Part shown: piece after piece, positions 10,210 through 19,695 of the stretch | Numbering within the stretch: position 1 is the stretch's first letter | Layout: every line of letters starts with the position of its first letter | Made by a program: the position numbers and the translations under genes | Notes under the pieces: model-generated | Databases searched by the model: none | The model's input: only the letters and a program-made list of their open reading frames with translations | What the model was told of the DNA's origin: nothing | Origin: Chitinophagales bacterium | GTDB taxonomy: Bacteria; Bacteroidota; Bacteroidia; Chitinophagales; Chitinophagaceae | Direction: 5' to 3' | DNA: 64,000 bases | Assembly (NCBI GenBank): GCA_017303335.1 | Contig: JAFLBK010000005.1 | Coordinates: 124,001-188,000, forward strand

Positions 10210-10494
10210 GTTTTTTGGATGTGTAAAAAGCAGAGGGATAGGGCTTTTCAGCTAAATCGGCACCAGCCCGGAAAAGGCAAACTTGTGATTTCAAAATATT
10301 AAATCTAACTTTAGTCGTTAAATTCTGGTAATCAGGGTCCCAAGCCCGGTTGCCTCTGTAAACTAACCCACCCCAATCCTTTGTTTGATTAACCACTACC
10401 AGGTTGCTGAAAGGCATTTTACGCTCTTCAGTAAGCGGAAGTGTCGATTTTAGAGTCCAGTATCTGTTGCATTCAGAAAACAAAAAGTACTACG
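10210..10494. other. Leader region with candidate TTG-N20-TAACTTTA promoter
   Basis: A gap before the second T9SS protein. TTG at 10283-10285 and TAACTTTA at 10306-10313 are 20 bases apart, the same spacing as other promoters in this window, with one mismatch to TAnnTTTG. It implies a leader of about 180 bases. No open frame here looks coding. Confidence 0.4.
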
Positions 10495-12762
10495 ATGAAA
10501 AGATTTTTACCATTTCAGAAATCACTTACTGCCGCCGGCGTATTCGCCATTTTATTTTCATTGATCACAACCGGATCGCTTGCTGCCACCAAGACCTGGA
10601 GCGGCGGCACCGGCCCCGGTAAAAGCTGGACGGTTGCCGGAAACTGGACGCCGGCCGGGGTGCCTGTAGCCGGAGATGATATCATATTTAATACTACCGG
10701 TACGATCACCTTTTCCACCATGCCCGCATCCACGGCCTTCGGTTCGCTGGAGATATCCAATGGCGCCGTTGTGACCTTTGCCAATGGCGCAGCCTGTACC
10801 TTAACCATTGGGGGCGGAACCCCGGATCCTGACCTTGCCATCAACAGCAGCGGTTCACTTACGTTGAGTACGAATGTGAACCTGGCCATGGCAGCCAATG
10901 GCAACGGAAATATCAGTACCGATCTCTTTGTCAATGCCGGCAGTTCCTTCACAGCAACAGCTTCCGGAGTTGCCGTAAGTGTTTTTGGTACCATCAATAA
11001 CCAGGGTACCGTGAGTGGCACTGCGGGCACATTGACCTTCGGCGGTGGCGGCAGCTATGTTCATAACCAGAACGGAGGAACCGTACCCACAGCCAACTGG
11101 AATGTGGCTTCGTTTTGCATTCTCAGCGGAATAACCAACGCTCATCCGGCTGGTATGAGCCAGACCTTCGGCAGTCTTACCTATAACAGCGCATTTTCAA
11201 CGGATATTACCATGCCGGTAGGTGTGGTTATCGGACAAGACTTTTTTGTGCTCAACACAGGCGGTAACCGGTTGCTCTTAACGGCCGCTTCCCTGAGCGT
11301 GGGCAGGGATATGGAAGTGGGCGCCAATATAACCATTGCCAATACTGTAAACAGAACCTTGTCGGTGGCCCGAGATGTGTTTGTGTCTGGCGGCGGTAAT
11401 ATCAATTTCTGCAGTGGCGGGGCCGGCAATGTAGGCACCCTGGATGTGGGAGGAAACTTCACCAGTTTCGGAGCGATGATTTCGAATGGTGTGGGAAGCA
11501 AGGGGCTTATCAATTTTAATGGAAGCTCGGTGCAGAACTTTAACCAGTCGGGCGCTTTCATTAATACGATCGACATTACCATTAATAATACAGCGGGCAG
11601 CACCGGCGTTACCTTTGCGAATTCGGTTACGCTGAATGGCGCTCTCACGATGACAAACGGAATCCTTACCATCCCGGTAAACCAAACGCTTACCATCGCC
11701 AACGGCAACCCGATCGGCGGCACGGGAAGTTCAACCACGTTTATCAACACAGATGCTTCCGGCGCTAACCAGGGTTTTGTGCGTATCGACAATATGGCCG
11801 CGGGAGCATACAGCATTCCTACAGGCAATGGTACTTCGTACCTGCCGATCACACTCACGCCTTCCACAACGAGCAGCTTTACGGTGGCAGTCTTTACCGG
11901 AATTACCGAGAATGGATTGCCCAATGGTACCGCCTTTACAGCATTAAAAAAGCAGGGTGTTGTTGATGCGGTGTATACAATCAACCGTAACTCGGGTACC
12001 CTGGGTGTAGACATGACCCTGGGCTGGCCCACAGCCCTGGAGGGATCATCATTCACAACATTCACCACCAACCAGATCGGTATCTCTCATTGGGATAACC
12101 CGACCTGGGGCAATTGTGTAGGTACCGGCGACAATTCAGCCAATACGGCAACACGTTCCGGTGTTACGGTTTTCTCACCTTTCAGCGTGGGCAAAACACC
12201 GTATGTGCTCCCGGTGAAATTCAGCTATGTAAACGCGGCCAAAGCCAACAGTTATAACACCGTTTCCTGGAAGGCCTCCTGCAGCAGCCAGGAAGTGACA
12301 TTCAGTGTAGAACGCTCTTCAGATGGAAGCAATTTCACCCCGATCAATTCCATAACAGCCACACAGGCACGTTGCGCTGAACCGTTCAGTTATACAGATC
12401 AGGCTGCGTTGAGTGGAAATGTATTTTACCGTATCAAATCGGTGGAAGTAACCGGCGTGGTTACCTATTCGAACATCGTGAAACTGACAAGCGATGTTGC
12501 CGATATGAAACTGAAATCCATTACGCCCAACCCGGTCGTTAACCAGGCGCAATTGAGTATCGTAACGCCGAAGAAGGATGTTGTAACGATCGCCGTGGTT
12601 TCGATGGAAGGAAAGATACTTCAGCGGAGTTCGATACAATTGCAGTCGGGCACTACGATCGTGAACCTGGATATGAGCAACCTGCAGCCGGGTGTATACA
12701 TGATCCGCGGTAATTTCCAAAGCAACGGCAATGCAAATACCCTCCGGTTTGTGAAACAGTAA
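10495..12762 (+). CDS. T9SS-sorted surface protein, paralog of the upstream repeat protein in its C-terminal half
   Basis: A 755-residue protein. I start it at ATG 10495, where MKRFLPFQKSLTAAG opens a clear signal peptide ending near GSLAA; the longer frame from 10441 would hide it. The N-terminal half is a Gly/Ser/Asn/Thr-rich beta-sheet passenger opening with TKTWSGGTGPGKSW, a pattern seen at the start of many Bacteroidota surface proteins. The last about 330 residues closely match the preceding gene: TPSxxxxxTYSV, ITENGLPNG, WPTALEGSSF, FSPFSVGK, VERSSDGSNF, ITATQARCAEPFSY. They end in the same T9SS sorting domain (ITPNPVVNQAQL, LQPGVYMIRGNF, LRFVKQ). The pair probably arose by duplication of the C-terminal module. 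Export to the outer surface by T9SS is inferred. Confidence 0.85.
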   Translation: MKRFLPFQKSLTAAGVFAILFSLITTGSLAATKTWSGGTGPGKSWTVAGNWTPAGVPVAGDDIIFNTTGTITFSTMPASTAFGSLEISNGAVVTFANGAACTLTIGGGTPDPDLAINSSGSLTLSTNVNLAMAANGNGNISTDLFVNAGSSFTATASGVAVSVFGTINNQGTVSGTAGTLTFGGGGSYVHNQNGGTVPTANWNVASFCILSGITNAHPAGMSQTFGSLTYNSAFSTDITMPVGVVIGQDFFVLNTGGNRLLLTAASLSVGRDMEVGANITIANTVNRTLSVARDVFVSGGGNINFCSGGAGNVGTLDVGGNFTSFGAMISNGVGSKGLINFNGSSVQNFNQSGAFINTIDITINNTAGSTGVTFANSVTLNGALTMTNGILTIPVNQTLTIANGNPIGGTGSSTTFINTDASGANQGFVRIDNMAAGAYSIPTGNGTSYLPITLTPSTTSSFTVAVFTGITENGLPNGTAFTALKKQGVVDAVYTINRNSGTLGVDMTLGWPTALEGSSFTTFTTNQIGISHWDNPTWGNCVGTGDNSANTATRSGVTVFSPFSVGKTPYVLPVKFSYVNAAKANSYNTVSWKASCSSQEVTFSVERSSDGSNFTPINSITATQARCAEPFSYTDQAALSGNVFYRIKSVEVTGVVTYSNIVKLTSDVADMKLKSITPNPVVNQAQLSIVTPKKDVVTIAVVSMEGKILQRSSIQLQSGTTIVNLDMSNLQPGVYMIRGNFQSNGNANTLRFVKQ

Positions 12763-12781
12763 TCAGTCATTACCGGATACG

Positions 12782-12818
12782 AAAATGGCGACCCATCGGG
12801 CCGCCATTTTTTTTACCT
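12782..12818. terminator. Bidirectional intrinsic terminator
   Basis: Stem AAAATGGCG/CGCCATTTT (12782-12790 and 12802-12810) with T tracts on both strands, between two convergent genes. Confidence 0.88.
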
Positions 12819-12830
12819 GTTTGAAAATTA

Positions 12831-13241
12831 TTATCGAAGCCGGTCGCTTTCCTTTACCATCTTTTCGTCTTTGTTGATGGCCCGTGCAGCCATGAAAAAA
12901 CCCACGATGACGATGGTTTGAAGAATACTGGTAAGCGCCAGCGTGCCGGTACTGAATGTTCGTACTTCGCGGTAATAAAGGAAGATGAGTAAAGCTTCCA
13001 GTATGATCCCCAGCAGGCAGAGCCGGAGCTGCAGGGTTCTGTTCTTATACAGGAAGACCAGGAACAGGGCCATTATGCCGATGATGCCGGTGGCTGCGAT
13101 CAGCAGGAAATTCTCGGTGGCGTTCAGTTGGTAATCGGCAATGCCTTTTGCATTGGTGCCGCTGTAATACGGAAATTTGAAACTGGCAAAGGCAGCGGCT
13201 GCGGCCAGCAAAAGCCAGATAGATTGTATACGTTGTATCAT
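12831..13241 (-). CDS. DUF4293 family integral membrane protein
   Basis: A 136-residue protein starting MIQRIQSIWLLLAAAAAF, the typical opening of the Bacteroidota DUF4293 family. Four hydrophobic segments can be seen: near the N-terminus, FLLIAATGIIGIMALFLVFL, LRLCLLGIILEALLIFLYY, and SILQTIVIVGFFMAARAI. The charged C-terminus (NKDEKMVKESDRLR) is probably cytoplasmic. The function of the family is unknown. I place the start at 13241 and not at the upstream codon at 13310, because a TATATTTG promoter element lies at 13256-13263, inside the longer frame. Confidence 0.85.
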   Translation of the reverse strand: MIQRIQSIWLLLAAAAAFASFKFPYYSGTNAKGIADYQLNATENFLLIAATGIIGIMALFLVFLYKNRTLQLRLCLLGIILEALLIFLYYREVRTFSTGTLALTSILQTIVIVGFFMAARAINKDEKMVKESDRLR

Positions 13242-13255
13242 CGGAACTGTTTGGG

Positions 13256-13263
13256 CAAATATA
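13256..13263 (-). promoter_or_regulatory. Bacteroidota -7 promoter element of the DUF4293 gene
   Basis: On the minus strand this reads TATATTTG, a full match to TAnnTTTG. It is placed about 15 bases before ATG 13241 and supports that start. Confidence 0.55.
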
Positions 13264-13277
13264 ATTGTAAATGGCAG

Positions 13278-13317
13278 AAAAAAAAGAAGCCGGTTGAGTC
13301 CGTGCGACACAACCGGC
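13278..13317 (-). terminator. Intrinsic terminator of the surface-protein operon
   Basis: Read on the minus strand: GCCGGTTG, a 13-base loop, CAACCGGC (13310-13317 and 13289-13296), then TTC and a run of eight T. It lies just past the stop of the small Pro-rich protein and closes the long minus-strand operon. Confidence 0.85.
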
Positions 13318-13342
13318 CCGGTTTAAACCTAAGAAATAATGC

Positions 13343-13744
13343 TTACTGATTCGGTGTTTGGTTCCTAGCAGCGGTTTTCGACTGCGTTGATGGCGGCGCT
13401 TTCGGATCGGCGGTAGACGGCGATGCCGGTACGATGGCCGGTTTTTCGGTTGCACCCGCGAGTATCTTCGCCGCATTTGGATCAGGCGGAGGAGCCGTGG
13501 CTGTATCCGCCAGTTTCATGACAGGCATTGGCTGATTTTCCTTTTTTACCAGCTGATCCCTTTTTTCCGGTGACGGGTTCGCCGTTTCCGGGTTGGCCGG
13601 TGCTTCTTTGGGGATGATCTTCAGTTCCTGCCTGGGCGGTTGTTTGTCGGCGATTTTGGTGGCAGCAGGTTGTTGCTGCGCTTTTGCCCATGAAGCTGCG
13701 ACCAGGAAGGTGATCGACAGCGTTACATATTTTATTCGTTTCAT
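13343..13744 (-). CDS. Small secreted Pro/Ala-rich protein
   Basis: A 133-residue protein. From ATG 13744 it begins MKRIKYVTLSITFLVAASW with signal-peptide cleavage after AKAQ; the frame from 13819 adds 25 unlikely residues. The mature part has low complexity, rich in Pro, Ala, Lys and Thr, with no cysteine and no recognisable domain. I do not recognise a family. It is the last gene of the minus-strand surface operon, 98 bp after the 1279-residue repeat protein. A second protein of the same composition (17754-18113) lies just upstream of that repeat protein. Interleaving with the giant proteins suggests a periplasmic or surface accessory role, which is only an inference. Confidence 0.65.
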   Translation of the reverse strand: MKRIKYVTLSITFLVAASWAKAQQQPAATKIADKQPPRQELKIIPKEAPANPETANPSPEKRDQLVKKENQPMPVMKLADTATAPPPDPNAAKILAGATEKPAIVPASPSTADPKAPPSTQSKTAARNQTPNQ

Positions 13745-13842
13745 GGTGTTTTTTTTAATGATATAGTTGTTGATTCCCATTTTAGTTTTATCAGTATAAC
13801 CCTTTTTGCAGCTGTTCATTTTCTTCGGCTGTATATGTTAAA

Positions 13843-16800
13843 CTACCGGATTGCTGTTACATAGAAACTCTCGGTTTGTGCAGCGATATTGGCTCCGGTG
13901 CCGTTGTTGAACCAGATCGTAACCTGGTCGGCTGCGGTTACCCTCGCATAGGCTATTATCGTTCCGGCCAGCAGCGCACTACCCGGTGATACGGAAACCG
14001 AACTGGTGGTGGTTGCGCCCGGAACAGCCAGCACTACGGAAACAGTACCGTTAACGGCAATGAGGGGAATAGCAACACCGGTTACTGTAACTTTTACTAT
14101 TTCATTTAATACAGTAGCGCCGCCTGCAACGGTACCGAGCCTGAAGGTTCCGTTTACATCCAGATCGGCGCCGGGTGTGGTTGTACCAATACCCACGTTG
14201 GTGCCCACCTGGCCTAAAATCAGTGAATTGCTTTGCCCAACCACGGCATTATACCCAATCGCTGTGGCATTGGTAAGATTGTTTACGGAAACGTCGGACC
14301 CATAGCCTATCAGCGTATTGTTGGTGCCAAGGGTATTGGTATTGCCTGCATTGCGTCCTACACCGGTATTACCATCGGCATTCGTTAGCAACAACGCATT
14401 ATCACCGATAGCGGTATTGGATGACCCGGTGGTTCCGGTTGATCCCATCGCGAGATTGCCAATAGCGGTATTCCGTATTCCGGATGTATGCGAGCGCATG
14501 GCCCAACTGCCCACCGCCACATTTTGCGTGCCGGTGGCTAAATTCTCCAGCGCACGATCTCCAAAGGCGTTATTATACCCATCACCAGTGCCATCGTAAT
14601 TATAAAGTGCATTCCAGCCAAAGGCCTGGTTTACGTTTCCTGCAGTGTTTGAAAATAGCGCTCCATTGCCCACTGCCGTGTTCAGGTTGCCGCTCGAATC
14701 GCTGTACATAGCGCTGTAGCCCACTGCCACGTTGTTACTTCCCTGGGCAATCCTCCATAGTGAATAAGCACCCAGGCCCGAATTATAATTACCCGTATCT
14801 GCCGCGTAATTATTTCCTGGCGCCCGCTCACCCACACCCGAATAAGCGCCGATGAAAGTATTGTAAGACTCTTTCTGATTATAGCCGGCATTGATGCCCA
14901 CTCCCGTATTATAATAACCTGTTTTATTATTCCGGAATGCGGAGGTACCCACACCGGTATTCTGGAAACCCGTGCTGTCCTGCTCCAGTGCAAAGGAACC
15001 CAGGCCGGTGTTATAGGTATAGCCGACCCCCTTGTGCAGAATCAGCGAATTATATCCTACAGCCGTATTGAAATCGCTGGCCAGGTTATCGCGGAGGGCA
15101 TACATCCCTACGGCAACGTTGTAACTTCCGCTGGTATCAGCGGCGAGTGCCTGGCGGCCAAGCGCTGTATTATAATTGCCCGACCGGATATCGCTCAGTG
15201 CGAAATAGCCGGTAGCGGTATTGGAGCCACCCGTGCTGAAACCCGCAGCGCCCTCACCGGCATAACTTCCGATAAAGGTATTGGCGCCACTGGTAACATG
15301 GTAGCCGGTATTGATACCTACGCCCACGTTATCAAAACCGCTGACATTGGTCCGGAAGGATGAGGTACCGATGGCGGTAACACCGGCCGCGATAGTGGCG
15401 TTTTCCATAGCGTATAACCCGTTGGCGGTATTCCAGTAACCCGTGGTTATGTTGCTGCTGCTGTAAGCGCCCGTAGACGTGTTACCGGTGCTGGTATTAA
15501 CTCCGTATGCGGCTTTTTTCAATGTTTTGTACCCGATGGCCGTGTTGTCGTTAACCAAAACAGCGGCGCCCATGCTGCTGTCGCCAATGGCCACATTGCG
15601 GGAGGATGTTATGCCCACACTTAACGCTTCGGTACCCACCGCGGTATTGAAAGCGCCGTAGGTATATGCCATGGCGCTATCGCCAATGGCCGTGTTCCGG
15701 CCGGTTGTGTTTCCATATAAAGTGGCACCATTAAAATTGTAATATGCCCGGTACCCGATGGCAGTGATCTTATTGCCCGCAAAACTGCTGTATCCAGCTT
15801 CGGTACCAACGGAGGTATGCTCTTTTGAAAAAAAAGTCGGACCCTGGAAACCCGAATACCATCCGGCCCTGTATCCAACAGCCAGCATGTCGTCTGTTTT
15901 ATTGTAGAACAACGCTTCTTTACCAACGGCGGTGGTACGGGATGCCGTATCACTTGCGTACGATGCTGTGTATCCTACAGCCACATTATCTGTACCGGTC
16001 GAATCGTTGCGTAATGCGGCTGAACCGATCGCTGTATTCTGGTTACTGCTGATCAGCCTGCCTGCATCATTACCTACGGCTGTATTATTACTTCCTCCCG
16101 GACTTTGGAACATGGCCGCGTTACCCAACGCCACGTTGTTTATACCGGTTTTGTTTGCCGTAAGCGAGTAACTTCCTACCGCTGTGTTTGCTGTACCGGT
16201 GGTAGTGCTGTCCATGCTCGAATAGCCAATGGCCGTATTGGGGTATCCGCCCGATGCATTGACCAGCGCCCGGGATCCAACGGCCACATTCTGCGAACTT
16301 GCCACTGCATTGGACAAAGCCCGGAATCCCATCGCTACGTTATCGTTGCCGTTTGAAAAACGGAAAAGCGAACTATCGCCCACACCCACGTTGCGGCTTC
16401 CGTTAACGTAGAAGCCACTGCCATTCATGGATTGATACCCGATGGCGGTATTCTTCGAACCCAGGTTTATACCATAGCCTGAACCATATCCCAGGCCGGT
16501 GTTCTCGGCGCCCTGTGTATTATCGGTGGCCGTTTGGCTGTTATAGGTTAAACTGTAAGCGCCGATGGCCGTATTGTAATCCATCTTGTTGTAGTAACCG
16601 GAGTAGGTTCCAACACTAACCGACAGGTCGGCCGTATCGGCTGCATGGCCACTGGAAAAACCCAGCCAGGTATTATAATTTCCGCTTTTCGGTCCAAAGC
16701 CGGCAAAACGTCCTATGGCCGTGTTGTAGTTTCCGCTGGTATCGTTCTCGAGGCTTCCTACACCTACGGCTGTATTCTCGAATCCTTTTTTGCGCAGCCA

Positions 16801-17682
16801 CATACTGCGCCAGCCAACGGCGGTATTGAGCCAACCGGATGTATCATAGCGGAGCGCTTCGAGGCCAATAGCGGTGTTATATGGATTGGTCACATGATTG
16901 GCCAGGGCATAGCCGCCAATCGCTGTATTACCATCGGTGGTTTTATTTTCGAACAGGGCAACTTCACCCACGGCTGTATTGTAATTGGCGGTTGTATTCT
17001 TAAACAGGGTGCCGGCGCCGAAGGCGGTATTCTGAATACCGGTCTTATTGGCCTTCATCGCTTCGTTGCCCATGGCGGTGTTATCCCAGCCGGTGGTATT
17101 ACTCAGCATCGCGTTGTAACCAAACGCATTATTGTAAAAACCCGTGGTGGTACTATCCATGGCCCGGTAGCCGAATGCACTGTTGGTTTTTCCGGCCAGT
17201 CCGCCCGCATAGCTCAGGCTGCGGAGCGTACCATAACCGAAACTGGTGTTCCAGTTGATGCTGTCGATGCTGCCGGATTTTTGATTGTTCACGCGGAAGT
17301 AAAGAGCGCTGTCGTTGAGCGTACCCAGGAAATTGGCGGAGGTGATGTTGTTGTTACCCGAGGTGAGCCAGCCTGCGCTGGAGCTGGCGGTTGCCAGCCA
17401 AAGCCAGCTTGTACCGTCGTAGTAGTAGAATCCCACGCTGTCGGGGGCATTCTGAAATACCATCAGGCCGGTGGCTGGCGCAGCGATGGCATTTCGTTCG
17501 GCCTTGGTCATGCGGGGCACCAGCACACCTTTACTGGTACTTTTCACATCCAGCAAGGCGCTGGCGTGGGCGGTACTGCCATCGGTGTTGATACTCACAG
17601 ATTGTGCGGTAGCGAAATAAGCGGAGCAGGAGAGCAGGCATACGCATGCTGCCCGGAGAACATGGGTCATGTGTTCAAACAT
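13843..17682 (-). CDS. Giant NTAIG-repeat secreted protein (adhesin-like), form 1
   Basis: A 1279-residue protein. A signal peptide (cleavage near FATAQ; ATG 17670 would serve equally well) leads into a head of about 100 residues shared with two paralogs in the window: INTDGSTAHASALLDVKS, VLVPRMTKAERNAI, GFYYYDGTSWLW. Then come dozens of repeats of roughly 16-17 residues with the core N-T-A-[IVFM]-G-x3-[ALM], resembling the NSVAIG beta-roll repeats of YadA-type trimeric heads. The end has VGIGTTTPGADLDVNGTF followed by a beta-rich domain of about 85 residues. That domain is also found at the end of the 766-residue paralog (VSVSPGSALLAGTIIAYARV here, VFVSPAADIESGLVIAWARV there). No T9SS sorting domain or membrane anchor is visible. 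A fibrous surface protein is inferred. Confidence 0.75.
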   Translation of the reverse strand: MFEHMTHVLRAACVCLLSCSAYFATAQSVSINTDGSTAHASALLDVKSTSKGVLVPRMTKAERNAIAAPATGLMVFQNAPDSVGFYYYDGTSWLWLATASSSAGWLTSGNNNITSANFLGTLNDSALYFRVNNQKSGSIDSINWNTSFGYGTLRSLSYAGGLAGKTNSAFGYRAMDSTTTGFYNNAFGYNAMLSNTTGWDNTAMGNEAMKANKTGIQNTAFGAGTLFKNTTANYNTAVGEVALFENKTTDGNTAIGGYALANHVTNPYNTAIGLEALRYDTSGWLNTAVGWRSMWLRKKGFENTAVGVGSLENDTSGNYNTAIGRFAGFGPKSGNYNTWLGFSSGHAADTADLSVSVGTYSGYYNKMDYNTAIGAYSLTYNSQTATDNTQGAENTGLGYGSGYGINLGSKNTAIGYQSMNGSGFYVNGSRNVGVGDSSLFRFSNGNDNVAMGFRALSNAVASSQNVAVGSRALVNASGGYPNTAIGYSSMDSTTTGTANTAVGSYSLTANKTGINNVALGNAAMFQSPGGSNNTAVGNDAGRLISSNQNTAIGSAALRNDSTGTDNVAVGYTASYASDTASRTTAVGKEALFYNKTDDMLAVGYRAGWYSGFQGPTFFSKEHTSVGTEAGYSSFAGNKITAIGYRAYYNFNGATLYGNTTGRNTAIGDSAMAYTYGAFNTAVGTEALSVGITSSRNVAIGDSSMGAAVLVNDNTAIGYKTLKKAAYGVNTSTGNTSTGAYSSSNITTGYWNTANGLYAMENATIAAGVTAIGTSSFRTNVSGFDNVGVGINTGYHVTSGANTFIGSYAGEGAAGFSTGGSNTATGYFALSDIRSGNYNTALGRQALAADTSGSYNVAVGMYALRDNLASDFNTAVGYNSLILHKGVGYTYNTGLGSFALEQDSTGFQNTGVGTSAFRNNKTGYYNTGVGINAGYNQKESYNTFIGAYSGVGERAPGNNYAADTGNYNSGLGAYSLWRIAQGSNNVAVGYSAMYSDSSGNLNTAVGNGALFSNTAGNVNQAFGWNALYNYDGTGDGYNNAFGDRALENLATGTQNVAVGSWAMRSHTSGIRNTAIGNLAMGSTGTTGSSNTAIGDNALLLTNADGNTGVGRNAGNTNTLGTNNTLIGYGSDVSVNNLTNATAIGYNAVVGQSNSLILGQVGTNVGIGTTTPGADLDVNGTFRLGTVAGGATVLNEIVKVTVTGVAIPLIAVNGTVSVVLAVPGATTTSSVSVSPGSALLAGTIIAYARVTAADQVTIWFNNGTGANIAAQTESFYVTAIR

Positions 17683-17753
17683 TTTAGTTGTTGAAAAAAA
17701 TCACAGGAACTGGATCTGTTCTTGCCGGGACAGGGTATGCTGGGTATTGATCG

Positions 17754-18113
17754 CTATTGCTGCTGAACCGGTGTTGAAGCCGGTTTTTTCCCTTCTGTTA
17801 TTGTGGCGGGCACCGGTGCGTTTACAGGCACTGCGGGTACTGCAGGTCGTGGCGCAACGGCATTCGCTAACGGGTTTATCCTGGTGTCGGCGGGTTTGAA
17901 TTCACCGCCAGGAACAATAGCTTTACCGTCATTGGGTTCGGCTGCCGCTTTTTCCAGTGTCAACGCTTTCGGCGCTTCATTGGCTGGCGCTGATACTGCA
18001 GGTGTTGGTGCTTTAACGGGTTTGGTTTCCTGGTTCGACTGTTGCGCAGTGGCATTACCGGCCAGGAAAAGGAAAGAACTTGTAGTGAATATGATCAGGA
18101 ATCTTTTTTTCAT
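17754..18113 (-). CDS. Small secreted Pro/Ala-rich protein
   Basis: A 119-residue protein with a signal peptide (MKKRFLIIFTTSSFLFLAGN, cleavage after ATAQ). The mature part is low-complexity, rich in Pro, Ala, Val and Lys, with VNAPVPATITEGKKPASTPV near the end. It resembles the protein at 13343-13744 in size, composition and position next to a giant repeat protein, although the sequences align poorly. No domain or catalytic motif can be seen. It is 21 bp after the T9SS protein and 71 bp before the next NTAIG-repeat gene, so it is almost certainly in their transcript. Confidence 0.65.
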   Translation of the reverse strand: MKKRFLIIFTTSSFLFLAGNATAQQSNQETKPVKAPTPAVSAPANEAPKALTLEKAAAEPNDGKAIVPGGEFKPADTRINPLANAVAPRPAVPAVPVNAPVPATITEGKKPASTPVQQQ

Positions 18114-18134
18114 CGTATCGCGATTGATTGGTTG

Positions 18135-19670
18135 TTATTGTTTGATGAAGCGATAGGTTTCTTTATCGCCATTTGTTTTGGTGATCTGCAGGATGTAGGT
18201 ACCCGAAGCGAGGGATGATACATTCATCACCACCATATTGGCAGCGGGTTTCCGGCTGCTGATCAGTTTACCATCGGCGCCGAACACCGTGATCACACTG
18301 CTGTTTACGTACGAAGATGGCAACTGCACATTCAGCACATCGGTAGCTGGATTCGGGAACAACTTAACCTGTTCCATGCCTTTTTCGAAACGAACGGCAC
18401 GAACGGGCGAATAGAAGAAGCTGCCCGACTTATCGATGATCTTGAGGCGGTAGTAGTTCCAGCCGGCAACAGGCGATGGATCGTAATCGGTATAGGCCGA
18501 AAGGGAAGTCTGCCTTGAACTGACAGCGCCCAGGTAGTTGAAGTTAACCGCGTTGGTGGATTTCTCGATCTCGTACACGCGGGTATCCTGTTCATTGGCT
18601 GCTTCCCAGTTGAGGCGAACCCGGTTGCCATCGGCAATGGCGGTAAAGTAGATCAGTTTCACCGGCAGGCCGTTGTAACGGCTGATGGTACCCAGGGTAA
18701 ATCTTCTTTCATCGTAACTGAAGCCGCCAAAGCCATTGGAGCGTACCCATCCGGCGAGGCTATCGGCACCGGTAACATTGCCCGTTACCCAGTTGCCCGG
18801 CACATCCCAGATGAACGGAGGGCGGTTGATGTATTGAGCAACGATCAAACTGTCGCGGATGAGGGCGCTGGGGCTTACCCGGCTGTAACCCCGGTAGGAT
18901 AAACTCACTTTGGCGCTGGCGTCGGCAACAGCCACGCCGGTCATCTCCCAATATTCCACCCGGCTGACGTGATCGATCGGCGGATTGAAAACATTGAGGT
19001 AATCGAATGGGAAACCAGTAAAATATTCAACGGTCCATACGGCCTGGTTGGTGGTTGCCTTTTCAAGGCGAACGGGTGCAAAGAGGCTGTCTGTTTTTCC
19101 TACGGGGAATAGGTAAAACGTGCCGATATTACCCACCACGTTTCCCGAACGGCTCAGCCGGCCGTTTACCCAACTCTTACTGTAACTGCTCGTTGAGGCG
19201 ATCGCGTTGATGGCCGGGTTGGAAACCCAGAGGCTATCGTTGCCATATCCCGAGCGGGTGAAGATATAGCCTGTGTCGAGGTTCAGGATATTGCGCACTT
19301 CACAGGAAGACAGAAGCGTATCACCCGCGGTATTGCGGATGCTGAGGTCGTAGAACCTTGTTTTGCCGTAGAAACTCTGGCGCTGGCTGCCCCGGAAAAA
19401 AACATGGCCGGTGCTGCTGGCACTGAGTACACCGGTGGCGGTGGAATCCAGCCAGCCTTCGGGCGAAGGAGCCGTTGTTTTATAGATATGTGTTTCCCCG
19501 TTGTTGACCCAGTTGCTGGTGCCCTTGAAGGTGATGCCACCTCCGGAGATCACAACACGGGTTCCGGCCTCGGAGACCATTTGTACGTCGGTAGCCCGAA
19601 CGATCTGTTGGGCGTTGGCTTGACTGGTCCAGAAGAGTAGGGAAACCAGTCCTATTTTTTTGAACAGCAT
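18135..19670 (-). CDS. T9SS-sorted secreted protein
   Basis: A 511-residue protein with a signal peptide (MLFKKIGLVSLLFWTSQANA/Q). The N-terminal about 330 residues are a beta-rich domain with VISGGGITFKGTSNWVNNG and FFRGSQRQSFYGKTRFYDL, a pattern common in Bacteroidota secreted proteins. A fibronectin-like segment follows (VKLIYFTAIADGNRVRLNWE, YEIEKSTNAVNF, YYRLKIIDKSG). The C-terminus is a classic type A T9SS sorting domain: VKLFPNPATDVLNVQLP, GKLISSRK, LASGTYILQI and YRFIKQ. It sits between two NTAIG-repeat genes (88 bp and 21 bp spacings) in one apparent operon. As the only member of this operon carrying a T9SS signal, it may serve as the surface anchor or partner for the repeat fibres; that is inference. 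Confidence 0.82.
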   Translation of the reverse strand: MLFKKIGLVSLLFWTSQANAQQIVRATDVQMVSEAGTRVVISGGGITFKGTSNWVNNGETHIYKTTAPSPEGWLDSTATGVLSASSTGHVFFRGSQRQSFYGKTRFYDLSIRNTAGDTLLSSCEVRNILNLDTGYIFTRSGYGNDSLWVSNPAINAIASTSSYSKSWVNGRLSRSGNVVGNIGTFYLFPVGKTDSLFAPVRLEKATTNQAVWTVEYFTGFPFDYLNVFNPPIDHVSRVEYWEMTGVAVADASAKVSLSYRGYSRVSPSALIRDSLIVAQYINRPPFIWDVPGNWVTGNVTGADSLAGWVRSNGFGGFSYDERRFTLGTISRYNGLPVKLIYFTAIADGNRVRLNWEAANEQDTRVYEIEKSTNAVNFNYLGAVSSRQTSLSAYTDYDPSPVAGWNYYRLKIIDKSGSFFYSPVRAVRFEKGMEQVKLFPNPATDVLNVQLPSSYVNSSVITVFGADGKLISSRKPAANMVVMNVSSLASGTYILQITKTNGDKETYRFIKQ

Positions 19671-19695
19671 GTGTTACTGTTTTGGTATTAAAATG

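Noticed and set aside
11181..12071. 296-residue minus-strand frame
   Set aside because: It is antisense to the T9SS protein at 10495-12762 and has the Pro/Val/Leu-rich composition of a shadow of Thr/Gly/Asn codons.
16645..17694. 349-residue plus-strand frame
   Set aside because: It is antisense to the NTAIG-repeat gene, whose signal peptide, head and repeats are clearly coding; low stop frequency comes from the biased repeat composition.
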